Positions 31,937 to 40,458 of a stretch of DNA of 64,000 nt are shown here, piece after piece. Below the pieces are notes generated by a model that was not told the origin of the DNA, ran no database searches, and saw nothing but the letters and a program-made list of their open reading frames with translations. The DNA is from JAKACA01 sp049510975 (lineage in GTDB: Bacteria > Actinomycetota > Acidimicrobiia > Acidimicrobiales > Bog-793): the NCBI GenBank assembly GCA_049510975.1, contig JBEKYM010000011.1, positions 1 to 64,000 of the forward strand. The letters are read 5' to 3'. Position numbers and translations under genes: made by a program. Each line of letters opens with the position of its first letter. Position 1 is the stretch's first letter.

Positions 31937-32692
31937 TCAGGCGCCTTTCAGCGTCGCCGCACCCGACTCGGCTGGACCTGACGCTGCCGAGTCAGGCTCC
32001 CCGGCCTCCGCCGCAGCGAGATGGCCCGGGGGCTCGATCGCAGCCCTCGAAGCTGCTTCGAAGGCCTCGGTGGCCCGAGACATCGCCTGATCGTTGGCGA
32101 CGAGGGTCTCTTGCAGATGCTCGGCGCGGCGTCGTGAGGCCTCCGAAAGTGCGTCCTCGTAGCTCGAGACCGCTTCGCGCAGTGCGGCCGCCCGAGCCGT
32201 TCCCGCCGCGTAGATGGCGTCTGCCCGTGCCTGGCCAGCCGTGCGGATCGCCTCGGCCCGGGCGATCGCGCTCTCTGCTGCGACCTCGGCCGCACGGAGC
32301 GCTTCCTGATGGGCTTTGTCCGCAGCTCCCAGCTCTTCTTGATAGGCCTGTTCGACGGCTCGAGCCGCCGTCTCCTCAGCCCGCTTCAGCAGCTCTCCAT
32401 AGCGCGCCTCGGCGGCGCGCATGGCAGCCGCCCGTGTGCTCTCCGCCGAGCGCAGCGACTCGTCGTGCTCCTTCGTCAGCTGCCGGAGCGCCTCGGCCCG
32501 CTCGATCGACGCGGAGCGGAGGATGTTCGCCCGCTTGACCGTGGCGGCCTTCACACGCTCCGCTCGTGCCAGCTCGGCTTCGGCGGCTTCCTCCGACGCC
32601 CGCAAGGCCTCGTCGCGAGCCTGGTCCGCGGCGCGCATGGCCTCGTCCTCGGTACCTTGACCGGTGTCGAGCCGAACCACATTGCTCCTCAT
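31937..32692 (-). CDS. Ala/Glu-rich coiled-coil repeat protein
   Basis: 251 residues, of which ~20-215 are an uninterrupted Ala/Glu/Arg helix with recurring pieces such as DEALRASEEA, AEALRQLTKE, QEALRAAEVA and AAALREAVSS. Spacing suggests mixed 7- and 11-residue periods, as in elongated coiled coils, phasin- or LEA-like proteins. No cysteine, no signal peptide, no membrane helix; the C-terminal ~30 residues are low-complexity. ATG 32692 has GGAAGGGA upstream; the frame continues to 32752 without similarity. It sits 100 bases upstream of the RsbRD-like gene on the same strand and could be co-transcribed. Function unknown. Confidence 0.75.
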   Translation of the reverse strand: MRSNVVRLDTGQGTEDEAMRAADQARDEALRASEEAAEAELARAERVKAATVKRANILRSASIERAEALRQLTKEHDESLRSAESTRAAAMRAAEARYGELLKRAEETAARAVEQAYQEELGAADKAHQEALRAAEVAAESAIARAEAIRTAGQARADAIYAAGTARAAALREAVSSYEDALSEASRRRAEHLQETLVANDQAMSRATEAFEAASRAAIEPPGHLAAAEAGEPDSAASGPAESGAATLKGA

Positions 32693-32929
32693 CTCGTTCT
32701 TCCCTTCCAGGCCCGAAGCCCTCCTCAGACGAGAACCTCTCTGCGATCGCACGAGGATCCCTCTATCTCAGTCGACTTCAGGCGTCTTCTCAAGGGGGAA
32801 AGCCAAGGTTGCCGATTCTCGACGTGGCAGCTGGATGGTCTGCTGCTCCTGACGCGACAAAGGCGGACCCCTGCCAGATGCAGCAGAGGCCCGCCATTGT
32901 GTTGCGCCCTTACGGCGCGGGTGACTGGA

Positions 32930-34252
32930 TCAGCTACCGGATCCGGATCCCGCCAGTGCCGGGATCAGTGCCGCCAGCTGCGGCGTACCCCAGCCAGTGA
33001 CGAGGTCGTACCCGGGACCAGTTGTGTACCCGCCGACGCTCTCGATGTTGTCGCCAATCGTGATGTCGTGGAAGGTGGCGGCGTAGTTCGGGCCTTCGGC
33101 AATCTTGTAGATCGATCGGTTCAACGCACCGAGACGGTGACCAGCAGTCTGATCGGCCAGGGCGGCGATGGATGCCCATGCGGGCGATCCGGCGCTCGTA
33201 CCACCGAAGATGAAGATCAGGCCCGGGCCGTCGCCGGAGGAGCCCCAAGCGATCAGGATCCCACCGTTCACGCCGGCGTTGTAGGCCACGTCAGGCACTG
33301 CGCGAGACGGAGCACCGAGTGACTTCTGGTACTTCGGAGTGGCGAACAGCGTGCTGAGGCCACCGCCGCTCTCACCGTAACCGTCGTCCCACGCCACTTC
33401 ACCGGTCCAGGCTCCCTTGGAGCTGAGGAACACATTGGTGCCGCCGACGCCCGTGACGTCAGGGTCGCTCGCCGGTGTGGAGGCGCTGAGGATGGTGCCA
33501 GTGCCGGTGCAGTTCTCCTGGGCGGCACCGTTGTCACCAGACGAGGCCACGAGGGTGATGCCTTCCTTCACGGCCTTGTTGAACAGCCGGTGCTCTTCGA
33601 CCGCAAGGTTCGGCAACAAGCAGGATTCTGCCTCGCCGAAGCTCTGGGAGATGACGTCGCCGACGTTGTTGTCGATGGCCCACTTGGTGGCGGCGAGGAT
33701 GTCCGCGTCCTGGTCGCTCTTGGCGAGATCGAGGATGATCTTCGCCTGCGGGTCGTAGATGTGCACCGACTCGACGTCGAGGGAGATCTCAGCCGACCAA
33801 CCGACCATGTCTCCATTGGTGGGGTCGAACGGCGTCAGACCTTGCGGAGCGACGATTTCCAGCTTCGGTGCCGAGAGGCCGAAAGTCGTGTCCTCGTTCT
33901 GCACGTCCTGCAGGAGGGTCGGGCTCTGGAAAGCGTCGATGATGACGATCGTCTCGCCCTTGCCGCGGTTGTGGAACTTGTTCCAGCCGTAGGCGTTCCG
34001 CATCTGCTGGGGCGTGTAACAGCGCACGGGGGAGCCGATCGGCTCACAAGAGAACGTCGGTGCGCCAGCCGTGCCGGCCTCGATCAGCAGAGGATGAGCA
34101 CCGATCGCCGGGATCATGTGGCCCGAGGTGGATGCACCTCGAGCGGCTGTCGCTGTCGAAGGAGCCGCTGCGGCGATACCAAGAGCCACAACGGAGGCAG
34201 CCGAGAGCGGTATCAACCGCCGAAAGATTGCGCGCGAAACGGAACGTTGCAT
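32930..34252 (-). CDS. Secreted sedolisin (S53) peptidase without propeptide domain
   Basis: 440 residues. A signal peptide (MQRSVSRAIFRRLIPLSAAS ... TATA) covers about 1-37. The catalytic set of the sedolisin family is present: E155 and D159 in WSAEISLDVE, the oxyanion D240 in VASSGDNGA, and the nucleophile S353 in FGGTSAGSPAW. The C-terminal Ca-binding region includes TFHDITIGDN and YDLVTGWGTPQL. Most family members carry a ~180-residue activation propeptide; here only ~30 residues separate the signal peptide from the catalytic domain. GAGGGAG lies 7 bases before the ATG. Secreted endopeptidase, probably acid-active, but no substrate can be named. Confidence 0.9.
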   Translation of the reverse strand: MQRSVSRAIFRRLIPLSAASVVALGIAAAAPSTATAARGASTSGHMIPAIGAHPLLIEAGTAGAPTFSCEPIGSPVRCYTPQQMRNAYGWNKFHNRGKGETIVIIDAFQSPTLLQDVQNEDTTFGLSAPKLEIVAPQGLTPFDPTNGDMVGWSAEISLDVESVHIYDPQAKIILDLAKSDQDADILAATKWAIDNNVGDVISQSFGEAESCLLPNLAVEEHRLFNKAVKEGITLVASSGDNGAAQENCTGTGTILSASTPASDPDVTGVGGTNVFLSSKGAWTGEVAWDDGYGESGGGLSTLFATPKYQKSLGAPSRAVPDVAYNAGVNGGILIAWGSSGDGPGLIFIFGGTSAGSPAWASIAALADQTAGHRLGALNRSIYKIAEGPNYAATFHDITIGDNIESVGGYTTGPGYDLVTGWGTPQLAALIPALAGSGSGS

Positions 34253-34446
34253 AGAAAGCTCCCTCACATAGTTCGACCCGAAGGCCAGCCTGTCCAACTG
34301 ACTACTTGTGTTCCAGCGACGCAGGTTACTACGTCGACGCGAGGTCGCTCGCGTGCGGGCCGATGGGGGCAGGCGGCGAGCGCGCTCATGGTCCACATCT
34401 CTCCCTGGCGCGGGGCACGGAGCGTCTCTGTCACCGGTCCGACGGC

Positions 34447-34477
34447 GGCACAAAACGGGTCCTTCGGCCCTTGTGCC
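34447..34477. promoter_or_regulatory. Strong hairpin in the sedolisin/acyl-CoA synthetase gap
   Basis: GGCACAA (34447-34453) pairs with TTGTGCC (34471-34477), and GGGTC with GGCCC around the loop CTTC inside it; three bases AAC are bulged. Twelve base pairs in a 252-base divergent gap, ending 27 bases before the acyl-CoA synthetase GTG. Could be a leader hairpin or a protein site. The rest of the gap shows no gene. Confidence 0.5.
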
Positions 34478-34504
34478 ACCACGGGCATCCGTCATCATCA
34501 CTTT

Positions 34505-36391
34505 GTGGACGTAGCGACGGTTCGAGACCGGCTGGAGCACCTTCGAAAGACGGAGTCACGCCGGATCGGGGTTCCTGACAGCCAGGGTGCCACGATCGTG
34601 CAGGCACTGGTGGCCAACGGCGAGCGATGTCCAGACGTTCCGGCCATGCGTCACCGCTCGGCGGCCCTCTCGCGGCAGGGCGAGTGGGACATCGTCTCCT
34701 GGGGTGAGTACCTGAGGGCCGTCGAGCAGATCGCAGCCGGCCTGGCAAAGCTGGGTGTCCAACGCGGTGAGCGCGTCGCCATCCTGTCGGCCAATTGTGT
34801 CGAGTGGCACCTTGCGGATCTGGGTGGCCTCGCCAACGGGAGCGTGACCGTCCCGATCTACCCGACGAGCTCGTCCTCCCAGATCGCCTACTTCCTGCGC
34901 CACGCCCGGGTCAAGGTGTGCTTCGTCGACAGCCACATGCAGCTGGGCAAGGTCCTCGAAGTGAGGAGCGAGCTGCCCGAGCTCGAACGGATCGTCCTCG
35001 CCGACGGGGCGCGGCGGGCGGGCGATTCGGTCATGTCGCTCGACGATCTGCGGGGCCTCGGAGCGGACCAGCTGGCCGATCCGGCGCACACGGGACTCGA
35101 TCCCGACCGTCAGGCAGGCCCGGAGGATGTCGCCACCATCGTCTACACGAGCGGCACGACGGGACCGCCGAAGGGAGCGCTCATCAGCCACGGCAACATC
35201 ATGTGGACGCTGCGGAGCGTGACGCCCGTCTACGACATCGGCGAAGGCGAACGACTGCTGTCGTTTCTTCCGCTCAGCCACATCGCCGAGCGCATGATGA
35301 GCGACTTCCTGCCTATCGCCGTCCGAGGCGAGACGTGGTTCGCCCGCGGTCTCGCCACCGTGGCCGAGGACCTCCGCGAATGTCGCCCGACCGTCTTCCT
35401 GGCGGTTCCCCGGGTGTGGGAGAAGCTCCGCGAAGGCATCGAGGACCATCTCCGCACCGAGCCGCTCCCAGTGCGTCGCGCCATGGCGCGATACATCGAC
35501 CTCGGGTTGAAGAAAGTGGCAGCGGAGGAACAGCACCGGCCCCTCCCGGTGGCGAGCTTGGCCGTCCACTCGGCTCTGAATGCGACCCTTGGCACGACTG
35601 TCCGTCAGCAGCTCGGGCTGGACCACGCTCGTGTGCTCGTGACGGCGGCGGCGCCCACGCATCCTGACCTCATCCGCTGGTTTCATGCCATCGATCTGGC
35701 CGTGCTGCAGATCTACGGGCAGACGGAGGGCTGTGGGCCCACAGCTGCGACCCACGGCGACCACTGCCGGATCGGAACCGTCGGCAGTTCCCTGCCGGGA
35801 ATGGACGTCCGGATCGCCGACGACGGTGAGATTCTCTTGAAAGGCGGCAATGTCTGCCTCGGTTACCTCGACGACGCCGTCGCCACGGCCGAGCTCATCG
35901 ACCCGGACGGGTGGATGCACACCGGAGACACCGGAGGGTTCGATCCGGATGGTTGCCTACGCATCGTCGGACGCAAGAAGGATCTGATCATCACCGCTGC
36001 CGGTCACAATGTCGCTCCGCAGGTGATCGAGACCGAGTTGTGCAATCACCCCCTCATCTCCGAGGCCGTTGTCGTCGGCGATGGCCGCAAGTACCTTGCG
36101 GCGCTGCTCACCTTGGACCCCGAAATGCTCACACTCTGGGCGCAGCGGCACGACAAGTTGGCCGAGGCGGAGTCCCTCACCGAGGACCCCGATCTCGTCG
36201 CCGAGATGCAGGCGGCAATCGACCACGTCAACGAACTGGGCTCGCACGCGGACGGGATCCGCAAGTTCAGGGTGCTGGCGCACGACTTGACGACAGCAGC
36301 AGGCGAGCTGACGCCGACCTTGAAAGTCAAGCGGGCGGCCGTGTACGAGCACTACCGCGAGGTGATCGACGAGCTGTACGCAGGCGACTGA
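34505..36391 (+). CDS. Long-chain acyl-CoA synthetase (AMP-binding, FadD15-like)
   Basis: 628-residue adenylate-forming enzyme that activates fatty acids to acyl-CoA. A3 motif IVYTSGTTGPPKGALISHGN (~residues 214-233), A5 region IYGQTEGCGPTAA, A7 MHTGDTGGFDPDG, A8 RIVGRKKDLIITAAG and a C-terminal Lys region LKVKRAAVYEHY. LLSFLPLSHIAERM is typical of the FadD15/long-chain group. No membrane helix. The start is GTG 34505, which gives the usual N-terminus; the frame runs open to 33590 through the sedolisin gene, which is a shadow. Possibly used for membrane lipid turnover with the patatin. Confidence 0.92.
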   Translation: MDVATVRDRLEHLRKTESRRIGVPDSQGATIVQALVANGERCPDVPAMRHRSAALSRQGEWDIVSWGEYLRAVEQIAAGLAKLGVQRGERVAILSANCVEWHLADLGGLANGSVTVPIYPTSSSSQIAYFLRHARVKVCFVDSHMQLGKVLEVRSELPELERIVLADGARRAGDSVMSLDDLRGLGADQLADPAHTGLDPDRQAGPEDVATIVYTSGTTGPPKGALISHGNIMWTLRSVTPVYDIGEGERLLSFLPLSHIAERMMSDFLPIAVRGETWFARGLATVAEDLRECRPTVFLAVPRVWEKLREGIEDHLRTEPLPVRRAMARYIDLGLKKVAAEEQHRPLPVASLAVHSALNATLGTTVRQQLGLDHARVLVTAAAPTHPDLIRWFHAIDLAVLQIYGQTEGCGPTAATHGDHCRIGTVGSSLPGMDVRIADDGEILLKGGNVCLGYLDDAVATAELIDPDGWMHTGDTGGFDPDGCLRIVGRKKDLIITAAGHNVAPQVIETELCNHPLISEAVVVGDGRKYLAALLTLDPEMLTLWAQRHDKLAEAESLTEDPDLVAEMQAAIDHVNELGSHADGIRKFRVLAHDLTTAAGELTPTLKVKRAAVYEHYREVIDELYAGD

Positions 36392-36409
36392 GCCGTCGCC
36401 CCCTGGCAC

Positions 36410-36934
36410 CTACTCGGCGGAGAGGTGACTCATCGTGGCTTGCTTCGAGGATGCTCGCCGGCTCGGCGCGATGCGCACGAGGGCGTTATAGGTGACGAGC
36501 CCGATGGCGAGGTGCATCACCATGAGAACGAAAACGGCCTTCGGGGGTTGATTGACCGAGAGCAGGTACACGTCCGGCAAGAGCAACACGGCGGTGACGA
36601 GGATGGCGAGGCGAAAGAACAACCATCTCGGCGCGGAGGAGATCTTCGTCACGACGGGCCAGGCGACACAGGCGATCACCACGCCGATGATGGTCAGCTT
36701 GCCGTAGTCAGAAGGACGAAAGTGAACGTAGTGCTTTGTGGAAGCGAAGATCGCCGTCCCGATCGCCACGATCAGCGCGTCGGCAGCGAGGGAGCCGACG
36801 AGAGAAACGAGCGTCGCCACCGCCAGGCGGGGTCCCGCCGGCTGCTGTCGCCGGCGGGGGAAATCGACCTTGAACAGCGCCAGTAGGCGCTCGATCTCCG
36901 TGGGCTGGCGGTAGGAACGCGTGGGTGCGGACAC
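36410..36934 (-). CDS. Four-helix membrane protein of unknown function
   Basis: 174 residues with about four transmembrane segments: LVSLVGSLAADALIVAIGTAIF, LTIIGVVIACVAWPVVT, LFFRLAILVTAVLLLPDVYLL, and KAVFVLMVMHLAIGLVTYNAL. The order and the late conserved-looking MHLAIGL resemble DUF6069-type membrane proteins, but I am not certain of the family. GTG 36934 is chosen because TAGGCT lies six bases upstream (leaderless pattern). It converges with the acyl-CoA synthetase (18-base gap). Confidence 0.75.
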   Translation of the reverse strand: MSAPTRSYRQPTEIERLLALFKVDFPRRRQQPAGPRLAVATLVSLVGSLAADALIVAIGTAIFASTKHYVHFRPSDYGKLTIIGVVIACVAWPVVTKISSAPRWLFFRLAILVTAVLLLPDVYLLSVNQPPKAVFVLMVMHLAIGLVTYNALVRIAPSRRASSKQATMSHLSAE

Positions 36935-36940
36935 AAGCAC

Positions 36941-36946
36941 AGCCTA
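36941..36946 (-). promoter_or_regulatory. Leaderless -10 box (TAGGCT) for membrane protein
   Basis: On the minus strand TAGGCT, a six-base spacer GTGCTT, then GTG 36934. The box decides between two in-frame GTG codons. Confidence 0.55.
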
Positions 36947-37121
36947 AGGCGTGCGTGCCGCTGCTTCCGACCCCCGTAAGGATGATTCTCGGCGTCGGTG
37001 TCTCCACCGAAAGTCGTAGGCGGCAACGAGACCGGCGACGCGTCGGGGTCGCGGTCGCCGGCGAGCGGTACTCTCAGCCGACAGACAAACCACCAAGGAC
37101 TCGGAAAGATACGAGCATCCG

Positions 37122-38357
37122 ATGCGCCCAGTCGCCGGCTCAGCCCACTCGCGGAGTTTCCAGCAACCTGCTTCGGACGGGCGTCGCCGCTTGTTCGAAG
37201 ACCTCCGCTGGCTCGTGCACTCGCGCCCGCTTGCCACCGACGCTTTCATGGCGGTTGTTCTCCTGGGGCTCTGCACCCTCTGGCTTGCCTGGACGGGCAC
37301 GGCTGACTGGCAGCGGGCAGCCGTCCAGCTCGCCGTGATCGCGCCGCTGGTCTGGCGTCGCTCATTCCCGAGTGCAGTCTTCGGAGTCATGGCGGTCATC
37401 GGTCTTGGCCAATGGGTTCTCGGCTACCGGCTCGTGGGCGACGCCTCGCTGCTGATCGCCCTGTACACGGTGGCGGTGCACGAGTCCCGCGCCCGGGCGC
37501 TCCTGGCCTCGGGGATCATGGAAGTCGGTGCCGTGCTGGCGGCGACTCGGTGGCACCCGGCGGGGACGCTTCCACGCTCGTTCTTGTTCCTCACGGCGAC
37601 GGTCGTGGCGGCTCTGTTCATCGGTCTCACCGTGCGTTCGGGCAGCGAGTACATGGGCTGGCTTGCCGAGCGGGCCGAACGGCTCGAGATCGAACGTGAC
37701 CAGCAGGCCTCGATCGGGGCGGCGGCCGAGCGCACCCGCATCGCTCGAGAGATGCACGACATCGTCGCCCACAGCCTCTCGGTCGTTGTCACGCTCGCCG
37801 ATGCGGCCTCCATCGCCAGCAGATCGGAGCCGGAGCGGGCGACGCAGGCGATGGAGCAGGTCTCAGCAGTCGGCAGGCAAGCCCTCACCGACATGCGGAG
37901 GCTCATCGGCGTGCTCCGGGCGGATGCGCCCGGTGCCGAGTTGAGTCCGGCACCCACGATCGCACAGCTGGACGCGCTCTTCGAGCGCGTGCGCTCGACT
38001 GGACTGGCAGTGACCGTCGAGTCCACGGGTACGCCGTTCGTGCCCGGTGCTGGCCTCGAGCTCACGGTCTATCGCATCGTGCAGGAAGCCCTCACCAACA
38101 CCTTGAAGCACGCCGGGGCGACGAAGGCGAGCGTCCTGCTGCACTACGCACGCCCGGTCCTCGAGCTCCGAGTGGTCGACAACGGGTCGCGCGTCGCTTC
38201 GAGGTCGGGCAACGAGATCGGCGAGCCGGGGCATGGGATCGAAGGTATGCGGGAGCGGGCGAGGCTCCACGACGGCGTCGTTTGGGCAGGACCGGGTGAG
38301 CTTGACGGCTGGGTCGTGTCGGCTTCGCTTGTCGACACGGCGCCCGTCCTGCGATGA
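37122..38357 (+). CDS. Sensor histidine kinase (DesK/LiaS-like)
   Basis: 411 residues. About five to six N-terminal transmembrane segments (residues ~40-170, e.g. TDAFMAVVLLGLCTLWLAW and FLFLTATVVAALFIGLTV) without an extracellular sensor domain, then HisKA_3 with H212 in TRIAREMHDIVAHSLSVVV and an ATPase domain (EALTNTLKHAGATKA, VVDNGS, GHGIEGMRERARL). This architecture senses membrane state or an intramembrane ligand. The last four bases overlap the response regulator gene (ATGA), so the two form one transcription unit and a cognate pair. Confidence 0.93.
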   Translation: MRPVAGSAHSRSFQQPASDGRRRLFEDLRWLVHSRPLATDAFMAVVLLGLCTLWLAWTGTADWQRAAVQLAVIAPLVWRRSFPSAVFGVMAVIGLGQWVLGYRLVGDASLLIALYTVAVHESRARALLASGIMEVGAVLAATRWHPAGTLPRSFLFLTATVVAALFIGLTVRSGSEYMGWLAERAERLEIERDQQASIGAAAERTRIAREMHDIVAHSLSVVVTLADAASIASRSEPERATQAMEQVSAVGRQALTDMRRLIGVLRADAPGAELSPAPTIAQLDALFERVRSTGLAVTVESTGTPFVPGAGLELTVYRIVQEALTNTLKHAGATKASVLLHYARPVLELRVVDNGSRVASRSGNEIGEPGHGIEGMRERARLHDGVVWAGPGELDGWVVSASLVDTAPVLR

Positions 38358-39043
38358 CGATCCGGGTCCTGCTCGTCGACGATCAGGAGTTGCTGCGGCT
38401 CGGGTTCGCGATGATCCTTGCCGCCGAGGACGGGATCGAAGTCGTCGGCGAAGCGGCCGACGGCGCCGAGGCCGTGGAGCTTGCCGAGCGGCTCGCTCCG
38501 GATGTCGTCCTCATGGACGTGCGGATGCCGGTCATGGACGGGATCGAAGCCACGCGGAGGATCGTGGCGAACGAGTCCACCGTTCGCGTGCTCGTGCTCA
38601 CGACCTTCGATCTCGACGAGTATGCGTTCGGCGCGTTGGGCGCGGGGGCGAGCGGGTTTCTCTTGAAGGACGTGCCCCCAGCTGAGCTGGCCTCTGCCAT
38701 CCGGACCGTGGCGGCAGGAGACGCCGTCGTGTCACCGCGCATCACTCGGCGCTTGCTCGACGAATACGCCCACGTCATGAGACCAGCCGGCGAGGGGGCG
38801 CCGTCGGCAGCCGCCGTGGCATTGGACGCACTGACCGAGCGAGAGCGCGACGTGTTCATCGCACTTGCTGAGGGCCTGTCCAACGCAGAGATCGCCGCCC
38901 GCCTGTTCGTGTCCGAGGCGACCGTGAAGTCCCACATCGGCAGGATCTTCGGCAAGCTGGGTCTGCGCGACCGGGTGCAAGCCGTTGTCCTCGCTTTCCA
39001 GACCGGCATTGTTCGCCCGGACGGTCCAGCGCGCCAATCCTGA
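38354..39043 (+). CDS. NarL/LuxR-type response regulator
   Basis: 229 residues: receiver domain with phospho-acceptor D55 in VVLMDVRMPVMDG, acidic pair DD9-10, and Lys in GFLLKDVPPAEL; then a LuxR helix-turn-helix (~155-215): LTERERDVFIALAEGLSNAE, IAARLFVSEATVKSHIGRIF. It is the partner of the overlapping DesK-like kinase. Targets are not visible; no obvious transporter follows on the same strand. A hairpin sits just downstream. Confidence 0.95.
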   Translation: MTIRVLLVDDQELLRLGFAMILAAEDGIEVVGEAADGAEAVELAERLAPDVVLMDVRMPVMDGIEATRRIVANESTVRVLVLTTFDLDEYAFGALGAGASGFLLKDVPPAELASAIRTVAAGDAVVSPRITRRLLDEYAHVMRPAGEGAPSAAAVALDALTERERDVFIALAEGLSNAEIAARLFVSEATVKSHIGRIFGKLGLRDRVQAVVLAFQTGIVRPDGPARQS

Positions 39044-39049
39044 TCGAGG

Positions 39050-39068
39050 CAGCGCGGCTGCGGCGCTG
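39050..39068. terminator. Hairpin between convergent genes
   Basis: CAGCGC / GCGCTG, 6-bp stem with a 7-base loop, in the 29-base gap between the response regulator and the DinB gene. Confidence 0.45.
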
Positions 39069-39072
39069 GCAG

Positions 39073-39621
39073 TCAAGCGCCGGCAGCGGGCGCCCGCGCC
39101 CCGATGTCGGTGAGGTGATGCACGATGTCGTGCAGCAGGTATCGGCCGAGCGTCTCGACACTGAAGCGAGCTCCATCGCTGCGGGTGCCCACGCGCTCCC
39201 ACTCGTGGTCGGTCACTGCGGCGAACCTGCCGGCGAGTCCGTTCCCTGCCTCGAGGAGCTCGATAGCGACGAGCGCAGGGTCCTGCTCGTCGTAACGTCC
39301 CGATACGGCAGTGGCGTCTTGGTCCCAATTGGCGAAGGAGGGGTTCTCGGTGTCGAGCATCAGGTCGAGACGCTCATCGAAACGACGGAACACATCACGG
39401 ACATGGCAGCCGTACTCGAGGCGGGACCAGCGCTCCTCGGACGGGCGGACGGTCAGGGTCTCGCTGTCGCCGGCAGCAAGAACACCGACCCAGGCGGAGG
39501 CGTTGTCGCGGAGGATCGCAGCGATGTGCTCTCGGTCTACGGCGCGGGAATCGAAGCCGCACTCGACGCAGGGTCGCTCGAGCACCCAGGTCCAGTCCTT
39601 GGTGTCGGGGCTGATGGCCAT
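39073..39621 (-). CDS. DinB-superfamily protein
   Basis: 182-residue DinB-type bundle of the maleylpyruvate-isomerase-like sort: WSRLEYGCHVRDVFRRFDERL (helix 2 His) and LGRYLLHDIVHHLTDIGA (helix 4 His pair). The first ~35 residues hold RPCVECGFDSRAVD with a Cys pair, seen in several actinobacterial relatives. ATG 39621 shares one base with the stop of the CTP-synthase-like gene (TGATG), so they are co-transcribed and coupled. Function unknown; thiol- and metal-dependent transfer is the family theme. Confidence 0.85.
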   Translation of the reverse strand: MAISPDTKDWTWVLERPCVECGFDSRAVDREHIAAILRDNASAWVGVLAAGDSETLTVRPSEERWSRLEYGCHVRDVFRRFDERLDLMLDTENPSFANWDQDATAVSGRYDEQDPALVAIELLEAGNGLAGRFAAVTDHEWERVGTRSDGARFSVETLGRYLLHDIVHHLTDIGARAPAAGA

Positions 39622-40382
39622 CAGTCGGACGCCCCGGCCAGCTCGGCACGCTCGGGTTCGGCAGCGTGAGCTTGCACAGCGGCAGCGAAGCCGGCGATGA
39701 GCGGGTGCACCCACGTGGCGTCGGACGACAACTCCGGTTGGAACAACGTGCCCACGTAGAACCGGAGGTCCGGAAGCTCCACGACCCGGGGTGCACCGCG
39801 GGAGTCCCGTCCGCTGAAGACGAGGCCGTGTTCCTGCAACGTGGCCAGGTAGTCCGCATTGAGCCCATAGCGGCAGAAGAAGCGCTCAGTCGTGGGACCG
39901 ACCCCCATGAGGCGCCCGGCTCTCGTGCCAGAGCTGATCATCACCGCTGCCTCCTCCCCGAGCAGCGAGCAATCGAGCGGTACGATCAAGGGCTCAGGGC
40001 AGTCCGGCCGTTCCTCGGCGTTGTCGACGCTGGCGAGCCCGCAGACGTTGCGAGCGAATTCGAGCAGCAGGTGCTGGAACCCTCCGCAGGTCCCGAGGAA
40101 CGGGATGCCGCCGGTCCGGGCGGCCTCGATGGCGGAGAGGACGCCGGCGCGGTTCTCGTACGGGCTTCCCGGAATGACCCAAAGCCCGTCGAACCCGGCG
40201 ACGTCTGAGGCCGTAGCCACGTCGGTGCTGTGCAGCCAGTACACCTCGATCGGCTCGTCGGCACTCGTGCTGAGGGCGTCCAGGAGCATCGGGATCCTGA
40301 GGTGCGCCTGCACCGATGGCGAGCGGTCGCCGAGGAGGGCCAAGCGGGGTGGCGGGGCGGAGCGTGCGGGCCGGAAGCTCAT
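39621..40382 (-). CDS. CTP-synthase-like class I glutamine amidotransferase domain protein
   Basis: 253 residues corresponding to the glutaminase half of CTP synthase without the synthetase half. The nucleophile elbow is PFLGTCGGFQHLLLEFARN (Cys98), preceded by GLWVIPGSPYENRAG for the oxyanion strand, and the C-terminal His-x-Glu region is replaced by LFQPELSSDATWVHPLI, so Glu is present but His is a Gln. Free-standing proteins of this type are known as CTP-synthase C-terminal-related proteins, some with selenocysteine at the nucleophile. Cellular role unknown. First gene of a two-gene operon with DinB, divergent from LysR. Confidence 0.82.
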   Translation of the reverse strand: MSFRPARSAPPPRLALLGDRSPSVQAHLRIPMLLDALSTSADEPIEVYWLHSTDVATASDVAGFDGLWVIPGSPYENRAGVLSAIEAARTGGIPFLGTCGGFQHLLLEFARNVCGLASVDNAEERPDCPEPLIVPLDCSLLGEEAAVMISSGTRAGRLMGVGPTTERFFCRYGLNADYLATLQEHGLVFSGRDSRGAPRVVELPDLRFYVGTLFQPELSSDATWVHPLIAGFAAAVQAHAAEPERAELAGASD

Positions 40383-40433
40383 GACAGCATCATCTTCGAT
40401 CACCGAGAGAACGTCCAACGATGTTCTGCTATC

Positions 40434-40458
40434 TCGATATAAGTCATACTTATGTCGA
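40434..40458. promoter_or_regulatory. Palindromic LysR-type operator overlapping the lysR start
   Basis: Arms TCGATATAAGT (40434-40444) and ACTTATGTCGA (40448-40458) surround CAT; ten of eleven pairs match. The left arm contains TATAAG, a likely -10, and the right arm covers the ATG at 40452. It lies in the 69-base divergent gap with the CTP-synthase-like operon, so one site could control both directions. Confidence 0.7.
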
